A stretch of 64,000 bases of DNA from Dryocosmus kuriphilus. Its lineage: Eukaryota > Arthropoda > Insecta > Hymenoptera > Cynipidae. Shown here piece after piece: positions 1 through 11,594 of the stretch. The notes under the pieces were generated by a model that searched no databases, was not told the origin of the DNA, and saw nothing but the letters and a program-made list of their open reading frames with translations. The position numbers and the translations under genes are program-made. Numbering within the stretch: position 1 is the first letter of the stretch; the number at the start of each line of letters is the position of its first letter. The stretch spans positions 115,118,252 through 115,182,251 of the forward strand of contig CM076189.1 of NCBI GenBank assembly GCA_038277395.1, read 5' to 3'.

Positions 1-783
1 AACACAAAAATTGACAATATTTTCGACTGGAAAAATCGAAACATAAGGAAAAAGTAAACACCGAAGATACGAATGAAAAATTTAGAAATATCCGAAATTA
101 AAAATTGCCGTGTCATTAAACTAGCGAAAACAAATAAGGAATTACAAAATTAAAGAACTCGTTTCTCCAAATTCTTAAATGCACGGAATTTATAGTGACT
201 TAAATATTTAATTAAATATTAAAACAATTTAGAAATTATTTACCACAATTTTGTTTCGGAAACTTTTAATTTCAACAATTATATATTTAGGGAATTTAAG
301 GATTTAAAGAAAATTACTCTTTCGTTAATTTCCTAATTCGTTAATCGTACATATTTAGAGATCAGCAAACACTAGCTTTCGATACTCAAAAGTTTGTTAC
401 CTTCAAATATCGTAATTTTTATAATTCTTTAATTTATTCTTGACAATTTTCTTTTATGTTGCTTTTTATATAGTAGGTATTTATTTTTTCGTTACTTTTC
501 ATTAGTCTTTAAATAGTACTTACTGTCGATTATGTAATAATTAAATATTCATTTTCGGGAATTTTAATTTCTGAAACTTTAAGTTGCAGCAATTTTTAAA
601 TTGCGGGATTCTAAGAATTTGGAGGAAACGTTTAATTGGTTAATTCTATAACGTAACTCGTAAATCTGATAATTCGAGAATATAAATTTCGTGAATTAAA
701 TAATTTATAGGAAAGTAATGATTCCTTAATTATCTAACTATGCGATTGAACGTTTTAGATTTTATTTTAAATAACTCAACTAC

Positions 784-846
784 CGCTTGTTTTTTGCATT
801 TGCGTCGCAGATTCTAGAACTGGAATATCACACAGTGCAGCTGGAT
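784..846 (-). CDS. Micro-exon, leftmost visible exon of modular minus-strand gene
   Basis: This is a 63-base class 1-1 exon. On the minus strand it follows a TTCTTAC-AG acceptor and ends at G|GTAGTT. With the split codons the peptide is D-PAALCDIPVLESATQMQKTS-G. It is the paralogue of the exons at 6979-7041 and 11532-11594. No terminal exon, stop codon or polyadenylation site is evident to its left, so the gene probably runs on beyond the window. The function is unknown. Confidence 0.65.
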
Positions 847-1096
847 CTGTAAGAAGATATAATTTCCAGTGAAGCTTATTGCCCTTTCCAACAGCTTAAC
901 AACGGCACCACTAGCTCTTAAAACATATGTTTTCTTTCAGTTATTTTCTATTTATACTAGATTCCTATTGAATTATTTTTAATCCATATTGAAATAATTC
1001 GATCGTTTTCGAATTGTCTTAAATATCATGGAAGACATGAATTCGGTCAAAATCTTTCAATCTTTTTTATTGTATTGCAGACAACTCTTTAAACAC

Positions 1097-1138
1097 CTGT
1101 AAGGGGACTTGTTGGAGGGTCCTGCGATATAGTTGGTC
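1097..1138 (-). CDS. Micro-exon, G-PTISQDPPTSPLT-G module
   Basis: This 42-base class 1-1 exon has the acceptor TTCTTAC-AG and the donor G|GTGTTT. It encodes G-PTISQDPPTSPLT-G, a short Pro/Thr/Ser-rich module. Paralogues are 7241-7282 and 11845-11886. About 250 bases of intron separate it from the next exon at 784-846. Confidence 0.6.
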
Positions 1139-1244
1139 CTGTAAGAAGAAACATAAGAAATTTGCGTCGAAGATAATTGCCCTTTTCAACCTGTTAAAGA
1201 AAGTACCACTCGCTCCTAAAGCATATGCTTGTTTTTAATTGTTA

Positions 1245-1600
1245 CATTCACATTATCAATGAGGAGGTATTAGTTTTATGTGAAGACTGATTTTCGCGGA
1301 TTTCATCAAATCTCGACGTTTCATGACACCCTGAATCCGAAAAACGGTGTTTCACGACGCTATCGGTCTGTCTGTTGCCGTTGTCGTTGTAGTCGTTGTC
1401 TTTGTCGTTGTCGTCGTTGTCGTCGTTGTCGTTGTTGTCGTTGTCGTCTCTGTCGTCTCTTCCCACCGTAACTTTCGAAGGACTAATCGGATTGGATTGC
1501 ACTTGGGCAACTTTCTCTAGGGCGTAAAAGGAAAGTACGAGTTCGCTAACAAGCTGTTTTTGACCTGTGGTTATTGTTTTATCCATCAAAACTGGTTTTC
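1245..1600. repeat. Dispersed repeat with (GTC/GTT)n core, copy a
   Basis: A conserved block starts near ACATTCTCATCTCAATGAGG, passes through TATTAGTTTTATGTG and a GTCTGTCTGTTG run, and ends in an imperfect GTCGTTGTC array at about 1375-1460. The same block recurs near 2240, 7386, 8370, 12000, 12970, 42732, 43480 and 46045. It can be read as Asp/Asn-rich peptide on the minus strand, but that reading comes from the microsatellite and I do not call a gene. Confidence 0.8.
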
Positions 1601-2110
1601 ATATGATCAAAAAATCCAGTTTTCGGCTAAAATGTGCGAGATACAAAAAAACGGTTCAAAATAAAATTGTTGACCTTAAAAAAATCTAAAAAACTCATTT
1701 TAAACATTTTTTGACATAATACACGGTTTTTGTTTCAATCGATGAAACGTTACTAAAGATAAAAAAAATCAACTTTCCCGTCAAGCTACGCAAGATACGA
1801 AAAAAATGATAATGAATAAAGTTTATCAACTTAAAAAGATCTACGAATTTGCTCTCTATCATTTTTTCGGAAAGAACATAGTTTTTGAGTCATTCGTGAA
1901 ATATGTTATTAAATACAAACGAATCTACTTTTCATCAAAACTATGCAAGATACGAAAAAAAAAAATGGTAGTAATCCAAGTTGTTCTCCTTAAAAGGATT
2001 TAAAAATTTGCTTAAAACTATTTTTTGAGCCAACGCTTAGTTTACTCGTGAAACGCATAATAGGTGCTCTAATCAAGAAATAGATTACTGTAAAGTTAGT
2101 ATGTTAGTAC
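1601..2110. repeat. 155-base interspersed repeat, three units
   Basis: The motif GCAAGATACGAAAAAAATG, or a close variant, starts at about 1635, 1790 and 1945, giving a period of 155 bases. Each unit also has a GATCTACGAATTTGCT-like stretch and an ATTCGTGAAATATG-like stretch. The same family is present near 7755-8240, 12370-12830, 43030-43420, 45370-45720 and 46400-46900. No coding function is proposed. Confidence 0.75.
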
Positions 2111-2239
2111 AGGTTATTAAAAAATCTGCCCTCTACACAGGCGCATTCCCATCACGCTTCCCACGCTTACCAGTTATTTAAAGTATATAAAAAACGTGAA
2201 TTTACTAACTTTTTACATAGTCTGGATTAAAAATGCAAT

Positions 2240-2500
2240 TTCCACATTCTCATCAGCGAAGGTATTAGACTCCTGTTAAATTTTATCCCCCAGTTTTCAT
2301 CAAATCACCAAGCTTTAAGACCACCTGAATGAGAAGAAATTGTTTTTTCGTCGGTGCCTGTCTGTCTGTTGTCGTCGTTGTCGTTGTCGTGTCGTCTGTT
2401 AACGCGATAACATTTGAAAAAGTCATCAGATTCACGGTCCAAAAATAAAGGACGAGTTCGTTAACCAAGCACATTTAACCCTTGTTTGACACACTTCTGT
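2240..2500. repeat. Dispersed (GTC/GTT)n repeat, copy b
   Basis: This is a second, shorter member of the family described at 1245-1600. It has the TCATCAAATC, TGTCTGTCTGTTGTCG and GATAACATTTGAAAAAG parts in the same order. The stretch from 2500 to 2980 is AT-rich repeat shared by all three tandem units, and no gene is seen in it. Confidence 0.7.
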
Positions 2501-2984
2501 AGAATTACATACTTGCCAGACAGGGTGGTCACCACCCTGGCGAGAAAATTTGTTATAAAGCATAAAGTATTGAATAATTTTGCTTAAAGATTTTTTGGGA
2601 ACTTATTGAAGCTTCCCTTTAAAGGATAACAGAGATTATATACTTAAGTATTAACTTTACCTACCAGTTATGGTTTTATTCATCAAAAAGCGTTTTTAAC
2701 AAATTAAATAATACATTTTCGGGGTAAACTAAGCTAGATACCAAAAAATTTTAATTATATTACTTTAATTCTATTTTCCATTCAAAACATGAAACACAGA
2801 AAAGAATATTAAGAAGTAAAATTATTTACCTGAAGAATATATACACTTTTGGTTCTGACCTCTTTTTTTTATAAGAATCATCGGTTTACTTTTAAGAATC
2901 GAAAACCTGCATTGTGGAAATTTAGAAGAGTGTATGAAATCGCGAAAAAAAATTCACTAATCGCCAATGAATTTAAAAAAGGAT

Positions 2985-3335
2985 CAATTGCCGAGCGCAA
3001 AGCGCCAGTGCCGTGATGAGGAGGTATTCCTGAAGGCCGATAGAGATTTAAGTAAAATAATTTTGTTCCTAATTTTTAACAAAATAAAAATTAAAGTTTC
3101 ATTAAGCGTAGGTGTTCTAAAAGTTTAGAATGAAAAAGAAGAAAAAAAAAACCAAACCCGAGCTCGAAGTGAGAGGACGAAAAGCATCCGAGCTCGAAAC
3201 GCGAGGTTCAAACATCAGAGCGTGACGACCACCAAATCACGCGACTTAGGCTGGCTCAATCTTGCGAGCGAAGCCAGTCACGCTCGAAGCGCGTGCTGAG
3301 TATGTGGGAACGAATTGAGCAGATTTTTTTTTGGT
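2985..3335. repeat. GC-richer conserved block of the tandem unit
   Basis: The block runs from the ATTGCCGAGCGCAAAG region to AATTGAGCAG. It contains repeated GAGCTCGAAxxGCGAGG and GCGAAGCCAG words and is conserved at 9105-9455 and 13715-14060. A weaker relative lies near 45840-45930. The surrounding DNA is much more AT-rich, so this is probably an old inserted repeat. It carries no convincing reading frame. Confidence 0.55.
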
Positions 3336-3392
3336 TATTTTTCATTGGTCTTTAAATAATATATATATATTCATTCTTAAAACTAAATATTT

Positions 3393-5354
3393 GGGCTTCC
3401 GTTTCCGGCGCTGATAGTGATGGGACGGGTGTAGGAATTTGAGCGATCGTTTTGGCTTTGGAGGTGAATAATCGGTGTATGAGGTAAAAAAAAGGATTTT
3501 GAGTAGAGTTATGACAGTTGGTATGTGGGAGAAATGAGCTGAAGGGTCGCGTAAGGTGGAAGAAGGGGAAAAATGAGAAAAAGTGGTGCATGCTGAAGAG
3601 TGAGGTCAGGTTTGAAGTTGTTAGTTAGTAAGTTAGTTTGTTGGACAGAGAGTAGGGTAGTGAAGTTGTACGAGACTGGGGAGACGGATGGTGAGGTAAG
3701 GTCTTGTTATTGATAATTACTACTCTCTTTTTGTGTGGAAATAGTTCGAAAGGATAAATGGAGTATGAGGGGAGCGTGGAGAGCTGAGCGAGAGGCTGAG
3801 AAATGGCGCTGGAAACCAGTGGGTAAGGTAGGAGAGCAGCAGGCCACAGGGTAACATGCCGATTACGGGGAGATCAAGACTACCGAACGCTAGAGGACAA
3901 TACGTACCCGAAGAAGGGATTAGAGACTGAGACGGAGTATACAATTAATGATGTGATGAATCGGGCAGGTGGGGCTAGCGGGAGCGACGCAGAGAGGTTA
4001 GAGTTTGGTAAGTCAATTGATAAGGTGTTCGAGTCAAACAAGGCCATGGACAAGGCATTAAATAAGACAGAAGACACAATGGAAATTATGTTCCGAGTGT
4101 TAGAGAAGGTAGTTAGTAGAGGGATAGCGAAAAAGAAAGAACATGGAGGGGGCAGAGAAGGGATAGTCATAAGGATAAAAGAGAAATGGGAAAAATGGGA
4201 AAAGTGCTGGAAGAAAGAGAAAGAAAAAGTGTGGCAGAAATTAGAGAGGATGGAGGAGGAACAGAGAAAAAAGCAGGAAGAGGGGAGAAAGGTAATAAGG
4301 TAGGTAGAAGACAGGGTCCGTAACTTAGAATGCAGATCTGAAACTCAAGAGAATCATGAGGAAATACGTAGAGGTGGCGAGGAAGAGGGAGATGTGAACT
4401 TGAGAGAGGAGAATGAAAGAATGAAAAGTAGAGTAGGTGGGTTAGAAAGAAAATGGAGGGGTTTGAAAGGGAAAAGGAAAGGAGGAATGTCGTTGTAAAA
4501 GGATTGCAAGTAGAGAGAGAAACAGCACAGAAGGAGGTAGAGAAACTTTTGAGGGACATAGGGGAAAATGTTAGGGTGCAGGAGATAAAGAGGACAGGCA
4601 ACAAGACAGGAGGAAAGCGAGGATGTACGTAGTCAAAGTGAGAAGTGAAGTGGAGAAGATGGAGTTAGTGAGGAAAAGGAACGTGCTTAGGGGAAGAAAA
4701 GAAAGAATTGACGAAGATATGACATAAAGGGGAGAAGGAAAGGAAGGTTAATAGGTGAGAGGGCTTGGAAAGGGAGGAGATAAGGGAATATAGTTTGGTT
4801 TGGGAGAGACATGTTGTGGGTGAGTGAGACGGTGTGGATATGGGACGAAGTGAGAGAGGAGTTGAAAATAGGTGAGCGGTCTGCAGGTCGAATGGGAGCA
4901 GATGTTAGTAAGAACATAGTAGGAGCTCCGCTGTTTGCGAACGAGATAAGAGGAAGATTATGGGGCGAAGAGAAAGAGAGTGCGAAAAGGGGACTAAAGT
5001 AGTTTTTTGGAATGAGCTACGGATGGGTGAAGAAATTGGAAAGGCTGGGAGAAAGAGCAGGTCATACCGGGTAGACCAGAGGCAGAATGATTCGTATAAA
5101 GGCAAAAGAAAATTCAGTAGAGCCGCGGATTAATGTACCATCAATAGAATGGAAATGGCAAGAGAAAACGGAAGCCCAAGGTCTTGGACGGTAGTGCGCA
5201 AATTTAGATTAGTGATTAAGAAGTTATGTACATATAGGATAAGGTAGGAATAAGTATATGTAAGATCTGCGCTGGATGTAAAGATGGGATGGTTATGTAA
5301 AGACACTCGAACGCGTGAAAGGGAGAGACTATAAATAAATAAACGAATCGGATT
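3393..5354 (+). mobile_element. Internally deleted LINE, copy 1
   Basis: It begins GGGCTTCCGTTTCCGGCGC and ends in an ATAAATAAATAAAC tail. It is flanked by a direct repeat AACTAAATAT (3381-3390 and 5355-5364), which suggests a target duplication. The plus strand encodes a broken ORF1-like protein, followed directly by only the first residues of an endonuclease-type second ORF (a VVFWN-like start) and then 3' sequence. Almost all of ORF2 is missing. The same structure recurs at 9531, 14133 and 33631. Confidence 0.8.
3953..5002 (+). pseudogene. LINE ORF1-like protein, broken
   Basis: The reading frame opens at 3953 (MMNRAGGASGSDAERLEFGK) and runs 116 residues through a Glu/Lys/Trp-rich coiled-coil segment (EKWEKWEKCWKKEKEK), then meets a stop where the sister copies have Gln. 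Further frameshifts follow. The C-terminal part is open from 4811 and includes VSETVWIWDEVREELK and ends KESAKRGLK. The role by analogy is an RNA-binding ORF1 protein that coats LINE RNA. It is not functional here. Confidence 0.65.
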
Positions 5355-5599
5355 AACTAAATATATATATCCAGCAATTTTATTTTGAGAAACTTTAAAT
5401 TTCTGCAATTTTAGGTTTCGTGAGTTTAAGAATTTGGAGGAAATAATGAATTCTTTAATATTATTATGCACGAGTAAATTTAATAAATCAACATATTAAA
5501 ATTTCGGGAAATAAAAAATTTGTGGGAAAATAGGAGCTCTTTACTTGTCTAATTTTTTACCTGAATCTTTTAGATTTTATGCTAAAAATTTTTAATTAC

Positions 5600-5662
5600 C
5601 GCTTGATTTACGCTTCCTTGACGTAGCTACTTGAACTGGTTTTTTACCTCTGCCTGTGGGTG
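5600..5662 (-). CDS. Micro-exon, basic A-PTGRGKKPVQ module
   Basis: This 63-base class 1-1 exon has the acceptor CTTTTAC-AG and the donor G|GTAATT. The peptide is A-PTGRGKKPVQVATSRKRKSS-G. The KKP and RKRK runs make it one of the basic modules and could form a nuclear-localisation-type signal, which is inference. It is the paralogue of 16343-16405, whose acceptor is damaged. The equivalent exon of copy 2 lies in the deleted segment. Confidence 0.65.
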
Positions 5663-5917
5663 CTGTAAAAGGAAACATAAAAAGTTTTCAGTGAATCTAA
5701 TTGCACTTTCCAACCAGTTACTTAGATTAACACTCGTTCTTAAAACACACGATTGTTTTCATTTATTTTCAATTTATATGACATTCGTATTGAGTTACTT
5801 TAAATTCACATTGAAATCTTTTGAACCCTTTCGAATGGTTTTAAATTTCTTGGAGTGCATGAAATTGCTCAACGTATTTGAATCTTTTATCTTGTATCTT
5901 AATAACATTCTAATTAC

Positions 5918-5956
5918 CTTTAGTAGTACTTCGTGGAGTATTGTACATAATTTCAT
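5918..5956 (-). CDS. Micro-exon, D-EIMYNTPRSTTK-G module
   Basis: This 39-base class 1-1 exon has acceptor TTCTTTC-AG and donor G|GTAATT. It encodes D-EIMYNTPRSTTK-G. The paralogue at 16661-16702 is one codon longer (EIMSHKTPRSTTK), so the length difference preserves the frame, as expected under selection for reading frame. Confidence 0.6.
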
Positions 5957-6978
5957 CTGAAAGAAGAAATATAAGAAATTTTCAGCCAAGGTAACTGCAC
6001 TTTCCACCTATTTAATAAAAGTACTATATGTTCGTAAAACATATGTTTGCTTTCGATTGCTTATTAATACCTATTTCACGGAAAGGTATACTCCTATTTT
6101 ATGGCACCTTTGGGGAAACCATTTTGCCCTTCGGCCAAATATTTACTAAGCCTGGATTTAAATTTGTTCCGTAATTGATAATAAAAAAGGATTCAATACA
6201 AAAATTGACAATATTTGCGACTGGAGCAATCGAAACATAAGGAAAAAGTAAACACCGAAGATACGAATGAAAAATTTAGAAATATCCGAAACTAAAAATT
6301 GCCGTGTCATTAAACTAGCGAAAACAAATAAGGAGTTAGAAAACCAACGAACTCATTTCTGCAAATTCTTAAATGCACGAAATTTATAGTGACAGAAATA
6401 TTTAATTAAATATTAAAATAATTTACAAAATATTTTCTGCAATTTTGTTTCGGAAAATTCTAATTTCAACAATTATATATTTAGGGAATATAAGGATTTG
6501 AAGAAAATTACTCCTTCGTTAATTTTCTAATTGATTAATCGTACATTTTTAGAAATCAGCAAACTCTAGTTTTCGATACTAAAAAGTTCGCTACTTTCAA
6601 ATAAGGCAATTTTTGTAATTCGTTAATTTATTTTTGACAATTTTCTTTTATATTGATTTTTATATAGTAGGTATTTATTTTTCGTTTTTTTTCATTAGAT
6701 TTTAAAGAGTACTTACTGATGATTATGTAACAATTAAATATTCATTTTCAGCAATTTTAATTTCTGAAACTTTAAGTTGCAGCAATTTCAAATCGCGTGA
6801 TTCTAAGAATTTGGAGGAAATATTTAATTGGTTAATTCTATAACGTAACTCGTAAATCTAATAATTCCAGAATATAAATTTCGTGATTTAAATAATTTAT
6901 AGGAAAGTAATAATTCCTTAATTATCTAACTGTTCGATTCAACGTTTTAGATTTTATTTTAAATAACTCTTTAACTAC

Positions 6979-7041
6979 CGCTTGCTTTATGCATCTGCGT
7001 CGCAGACTCTAGAATTGGAAAATCACACAATGCAGCTGGAC
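6979..7041 (-). CDS. Micro-exon, G-PAALCDFPILESATQMHKAS-G module
   Basis: This 63-base class 1-1 exon has acceptor TTCTTAC-AG and donor G|GTAGTT. The peptide G-PAALCDFPILESATQMHKAS-G differs from its copy 1 and copy 3 sisters at several residues without gaps or stops. It contains one of the few Cys residues in the gene. Confidence 0.65.
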
Positions 7042-7240
7042 CTGTAAGAAGATATAATTTTCAGTGAAGCTCATTGCCCTTTCCAACAGCATAACAACGG
7101 TACCACTGGCTCTTAAAACATATGTTTGCTTTCAGTCATTTTCAGTTTATACTAGCTTCCTATTTAATTATTTGGAAGACATGAATTCGATCAAAATCTT
7201 TGAATCTTTTTTATTGTATTGCAGACAACTTTTTATTCAC

Positions 7241-7282
7241 CTGTAAGGGGACTTGCTGGAGGGTCCTGCGATACAGTTGGTC
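7241..7282 (-). CDS. Micro-exon, G-PTVSQDPPASPLT-G module
   Basis: This 42-base class 1-1 exon has acceptor TTCTTAC-AG and donor G|GTGAAT. It encodes G-PTVSQDPPASPLT-G and is the direct paralogue of 1097-1138. It lies 199 bases upstream, in the minus-strand sense, of the exon at 6979-7041. Confidence 0.6.
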
Positions 7283-7385
7283 CTGTAAGAAAGAACATAA
7301 GAAATTTTCATCCAAGATAATTGCCCTTTTCAACCTGTTAAAGAAAGTACGACTCGCTCCTAAAGCACATGCTTGTTTTTAATTG

Positions 7386-7735
7386 TTACATTCTCATTAT
7401 CAATGAGGAGGTATTAGTTTTATGTGAAGACTGATTTTCGCGGATTTCATCAAATCTCGACGTTTCATGACACCCTGAATCCGAAAAACAGTGTTTTACG
7501 ACGCTGTCGGTCTGTCTGCTGTTGTCGTTGTAGTTGTTGTCTTTGTCGTTGTCGTTGTCGTCGTTGTCGTTGTTGTCGTTGTCGTCTTTGTCGTCTCTTA
7601 CCACCGTACCTTTCGAAGGGCTAATCGGATTGGATTGCACTTGGGCAACCTTCTCTAGGGCGTAAAAGGAAAGTACGGGTTCGTGAACCAGCTGTTTTTG
7701 ACCCGCGTTTAATGTTTTATCCATCAAAAGCGGTT
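7386..7735. repeat. Dispersed (GTC/GTT)n repeat, copy c
   Basis: This is the copy 2 equivalent of 1245-1600, nearly identical in sequence and order. The imperfect GTCGTTGTC run lies at about 7515-7600 and differs in length from copy 1, as expected for a microsatellite. Confidence 0.8.
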
Positions 7736-7739
7736 TTCA

Positions 7740-8240
7740 TATGATCAAAAAATCCAGTTTTCGGCTAAAATATGCGAGATACAAAATAAAAGTTCAAAGT
7801 AAAATTGATAAAATTAAAAAAATCTAAAAATTTCATTTTAACCATTTTTTGACATAATACACGGTTTTTGTTTCAATCAATGAAACGTTACTAAAGATAA
7901 GAAATTCAACTTTCCCGTCAAACTATGCAAGATACGAAAAAAATGATAATGGATAAAGTTTATCAACTTAACAACATCTACGAATTTGCTCTCTATCATT
8001 TTTTCGGAAAGAAAATAGTTTTTGAGTTATTCGTGAAATATGTTATTAAATACAAACGAATCTACTTTTCACCAAAACTATGCAAGATACGAAAAAAAAA
8101 TTGTAGTAGTCCAAGCTGTTCACCTCAAGAGGATCTACAAATTTGCTTAAAACTATTTTTTGAGCCAACGCATAGTTTATTCGTGAAACGCATAATAGTT
8201 GCTTTAATCAAGAAACAGATTACTGTAAAGTTAATAAGTT
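7740..8240. repeat. 155-base repeat, copy 2 of the tandem unit
   Basis: Units start at AGATAC-type words near 7767, 7928 and 8083. Parts read through as open frames in some phases, but these differ between copies by frameshift, so coding is not supported. A further GTC/GTT-rich block follows at 8370-8620 and the GC-richer block at 9105-9455. Confidence 0.7.
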
Positions 8241-9530
8241 AGTACAGGTTATTAAAAAATCTGCCCGCTACTCAGGCACATTCTCATCACGTTTCCGACG
8301 CTTACCAGTTATTTAAAGTATATAAAAAAAGTGCACTTATTAATTTTTTACATAGACTTGATTCAAAATGCAATTTTCACATTCTCATCAACGAAGGTAT
8401 TAGACTCCTGTTAAATTTTAACCCCCCAGTTTTCATCAAATCTTAAAGCTTTGAGACCCCCTGAATGAGAAAAAATTGTTTTTTCGACGGCGTCTGTCTG
8501 TCTGTTGTCGTCGTTGTCGTCATGTCGTCTGTTAACGCGATAAAATTTTAAAAAGTCATCAGATTCACTGTCCAGAAATAAAGGACGAGTTCGTTACCAA
8601 GTACATTTAACCCTTGTTTGACACACTTCTGTAGAATTACATACTTGCCAGACTGGGTGGTCACAACTCTGGCGTGAAAATTTGTTATGAAGCATAAAGT
8701 ATTGAATAATTTTGCTTAAAGGTTTTCTGGAAGCTTATTGAAGCTTCCCTTTAAAGGATAATAGAGATTATGTCTTTAAGTATTAACTTTACCTAGCAGT
8801 TATGGTTTTGTCCATCAAGAAGCGTTTTTACCTAATTCAAATATCCATTTTCCTGGTAAACTAAGCTAGATACGAAAAAATTTTAATTATATTACTTTAA
8901 TTCTATTTTCTGGTCAAAATATGAAACACAGAAAAAAATATTAAGAAGTAAAATTATTTACCTGAAGAATATATAATCTTTTGGTTTTGAACTCTTTTTT
9001 TTTATAAGAATCATCGGTTTACTTTTAAGAATCGAAAACCTGCATTGTGGAAATTTAGAAAAATGTATAAAATCAGGAAAAAAAAAAACTTCACTAATCG
9101 CCAATGAATTAAAAAAAGGATCAATTGTCAAGCGCAAAACGCCAGTGCCGTGATGAGAATGTATTCCTGAAGGCCGATAGGGCTTTGACTAAAATAATTT
9201 TGTTTCTAATTTTTAACAAAATAAAACTTAAAGTTTCATTAAGTGTAGGTGTTTTAAAAGTTTGGGATGAAAAAGAAGAAAAAAAAAACCAAACCCGTGC
9301 ACGAAGGGAGAGGACGAAAAGCATCCGAGCGTGAAACGCGAGGTTCAAACAACGGAGCGCGACGACCACCAAGTCGCGCGCCTTAGGCGGGCTCAATCTT
9401 GCGAGCGAAGCCAGCCACGCTCGAAGCGCGTGATGAGTATGTGGGAACGAAGTCAGCAGATTTTTTTTTGGTCATTTTTCATTGGTCTTTAAATAATATA
9501 TATTATTAATTATTAAATAACTAAATATTT

Positions 9531-11096
9531 GGGCTTCCGTTTCCGGCGCTGATAGTGATGGGACGTGTGTAGGAATCTGAGCGACCGCTTTGGCCTTGGA
9601 GGTGAATAAGTGTTGTGTGGTGTAAAAAAAGGGTTTTGAGTAGAGTTATGGCAGTTGGTATGGGGGAGAAATGAGTGGAAAGGTTGCAGAATGTGGAAGA
9701 AGGGAAAAAGTGAGAAAAAGTGGTGCATGCTGAAGTCAGGTTTGAAGTTGTTGGTTAGTTAGTTAGTTTGGTGGACAGAGAGTAGGGTAGTGAAGTTGTA
9801 CGAGACTGGGGAGACGGATGGTGAGGTATGATCTTGTTGCTGATAATTACTACTGTCTTTTTGTGTGGAAATAGTGCGAAAGGATAAATGGAGTGTGAGG
9901 AGGAGCGTGGAGAGTGGAGCGAGAGGCTGAGAAGTGGCGCGGGAGACCAGTGGGTAAGGCAGGAGAGTAGCAGGCCACAGGGTAACAAGCCGATTACGTG
10001 GAGACCAAGGCAACAAAACGCTAGAGGACAATACGTGCCCGAAGAAGGGAATTAGAGACTGTGACCCAGTGTGCAATGAATGAAGTGGCGAGTCGGGCAG
10101 GCGGTACTGGTGGGGGCGACGCAGAGAGTTTAGAGTTTGGTAAGTAAATTGATAAGGTGTTGTAGTCAAGTAAGGCCACGGATAAGGCATTAGATAAGAC
10201 AAAAGACACAATGAAAAATATGTTCCGAGAGTTAGATAAGGTAGTGAGTAGAGGGCTAGCGGAAGAGAAGGAACATGGGAGGGGAGCAGAGGGGATAGTC
10301 ATAAAGATAAAAGAGAAATGGGAGAAATGGGAAAAGTGCTGGAGGAAAGAGAAACAAAAAGTGTGGCAAAAGTTAGAGAGGAGTGGGGAGAAACAGAGAA
10401 AAAATTAGGAAGAGGGTAGAAAGATTATAAGGCAGGTGGAAGAGAGGGTACGTAACTTAGAATGCAGAGCTGAACGTTAAGAGAATCGTGAGGAAATAGG
10501 TTGAAGGCACGGGGAAGTGGGAGATGTGAAGTGAGAGAGGAGAATGAGAGAATGAAAAGTAGAGTACGTGTTTTAGAAAGGGAAAAGAAAAGGAGAAATG
10601 TCGTTATAAAAGGGTTGCAGGTAGAAAGCGAAACGGGAAAGAAGGAGGTAGCGAGACTTTTCAGGGACATAGTAGCAAATGTGAGGGTGCTAGGAATAAA
10701 GGGGGTGGGCAACAGGACAGGATGAAAAGCGAGGATGTACGTACATATTCAGACTGGCAAGTAAAGTGGTGAAGAGAGAGGTAAAGAGGAAAAAGAAGGT
10801 AATAAGGGGAAGAAATGAAAGAAATGATGAAAATATGACATGGAGGAGGAGAAGGAAAGTATAGCTAATAGGAGAGACGGCTTGGGAGGAGAGGAGAAAA
10901 GGGAATAGTGTTAAGTTTGGGAGTGACATGTTGTGGGTGAATGGCACGGTGTGGATATTGGATGAAGTGAGAGAGGAGTTGAAAATAGGTGAGCGGTCTT
11001 AAGGTCGAATGGGAGCAGATGTTAGTAAGAACAGAGTAGAAGCTCCGCGGTTTACAAACGAGATAAGAGGAAGATTATGGGGCGAAGGGAAAGAGA
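9531..11096 (+). mobile_element. Internally deleted LINE, copy 2, 3'-truncated
   Basis: It starts GGGCTTCCGTTTCCGGCGC, as in the other copies. The ORF1-like sequence is broken by several stops and frameshifts, for example open from 10211 and again from 10501. It ends abruptly in GGGAAAGAGA at the deletion junction, where copies 1 and 3 continue with GTGCGAAAAGGGG. Confidence 0.75.
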
Positions 11097-11531
11097 CATT
11101 TTTAGAAATCAGCAAACACTAGTTTTCGATACTAAAAAGTTTGTTACTTTCAAATATCGCAATTTTTATAATTTGTTAATTTATTTTTGACAATTTTCTT
11201 TTATATTGATTTTTATATAGTAGGTATTTATTTTTCGTTTCTTTTCATTAGATTTTAAAGAGTACTTACTGTTGATTATGTAACAATTAAATATTCATTT
11301 TCAGCAATTTTAATTTCTGAAACTTTAAGTTGCAGCAATTTTAAATTGCGGGATTCTAAGAATTTGGATGAAATGTTTAATTGGTTAATTCTATAATGTA
11401 ACTCGCAAATCTGATAATTCGAGAATATAAATTTCGTGATTTAAGTAATTTATAGGAAAGTAATAATTCCTTAATTATCTAACTGTTCGATTGAACGTTT
11501 TAAATTTTATCTTAAATAACTCTTTAACTAC

Positions 11532-11594
11532 CACTTGTTTTATGCGTCTGCGTCGCAGATTCTAGAATTGGAATATCACACAGTGCAGCTGGAT
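11532..11594 (-). CDS. Micro-exon, D-PAALCDIPILESATQTHKTS-G module
   Basis: This 63-base class 1-1 exon has acceptor TTCTTAC-AG and donor G|GTAGTT. The peptide is D-PAALCDIPILESATQTHKTS-G. It is the third member of the 784 and 6979 series. Confidence 0.65.

Larger units (their letters stand above)
1..6193. repeat. Segmental tandem unit, copy 1 (about 6.2 kb)
   Basis: The sequence from base 1 onward recurs near 6194 and, partially, from 11097. For example, the stretch around 352 matches those around 6543 and 11099. The unit holds, in order, two micro-exons, GTC/GTT-rich repeat blocks, a 155-base repeat, a GC-richer block, an internally deleted LINE and two more micro-exons. Copy 1 may start before the window. 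The long AT-rich stretches at 1-780 and 1140-1240 are intron-like, and I see no gene there. Confidence 0.85.
6194..11096. repeat. Segmental tandem unit, copy 2 (3'-truncated)
   Basis: The copy starts where base 1 of the window recurs (AAAATTGACAATATTTGCGAC). It parallels copy 1 until 11096, inside the LINE, where it jumps to the equivalent of about position 352 of the next unit. The two right-hand micro-exons and the LINE 3' end are missing. The non-exon stretches are intron-like repeat. Confidence 0.85.

Noticed and set aside
1248..1589. Minus-strand open frames encoding Asp/Asn-rich peptides (also 7386-7727, 12099-12290, 43495-43698, 46058-46261)
   Set aside because: They are read through an imperfect GTC/GTT microsatellite inside a dispersed repeat. 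Frames and lengths differ between copies, and there is no start context or domain.
4167..4604. Long minus-strand open frames rich in Ser/Leu/Phe across the LINE copies
   Set aside because: They are shadows of the purine-rich ORF1 coding strand. The plus-strand frame is the one conserved between copies.
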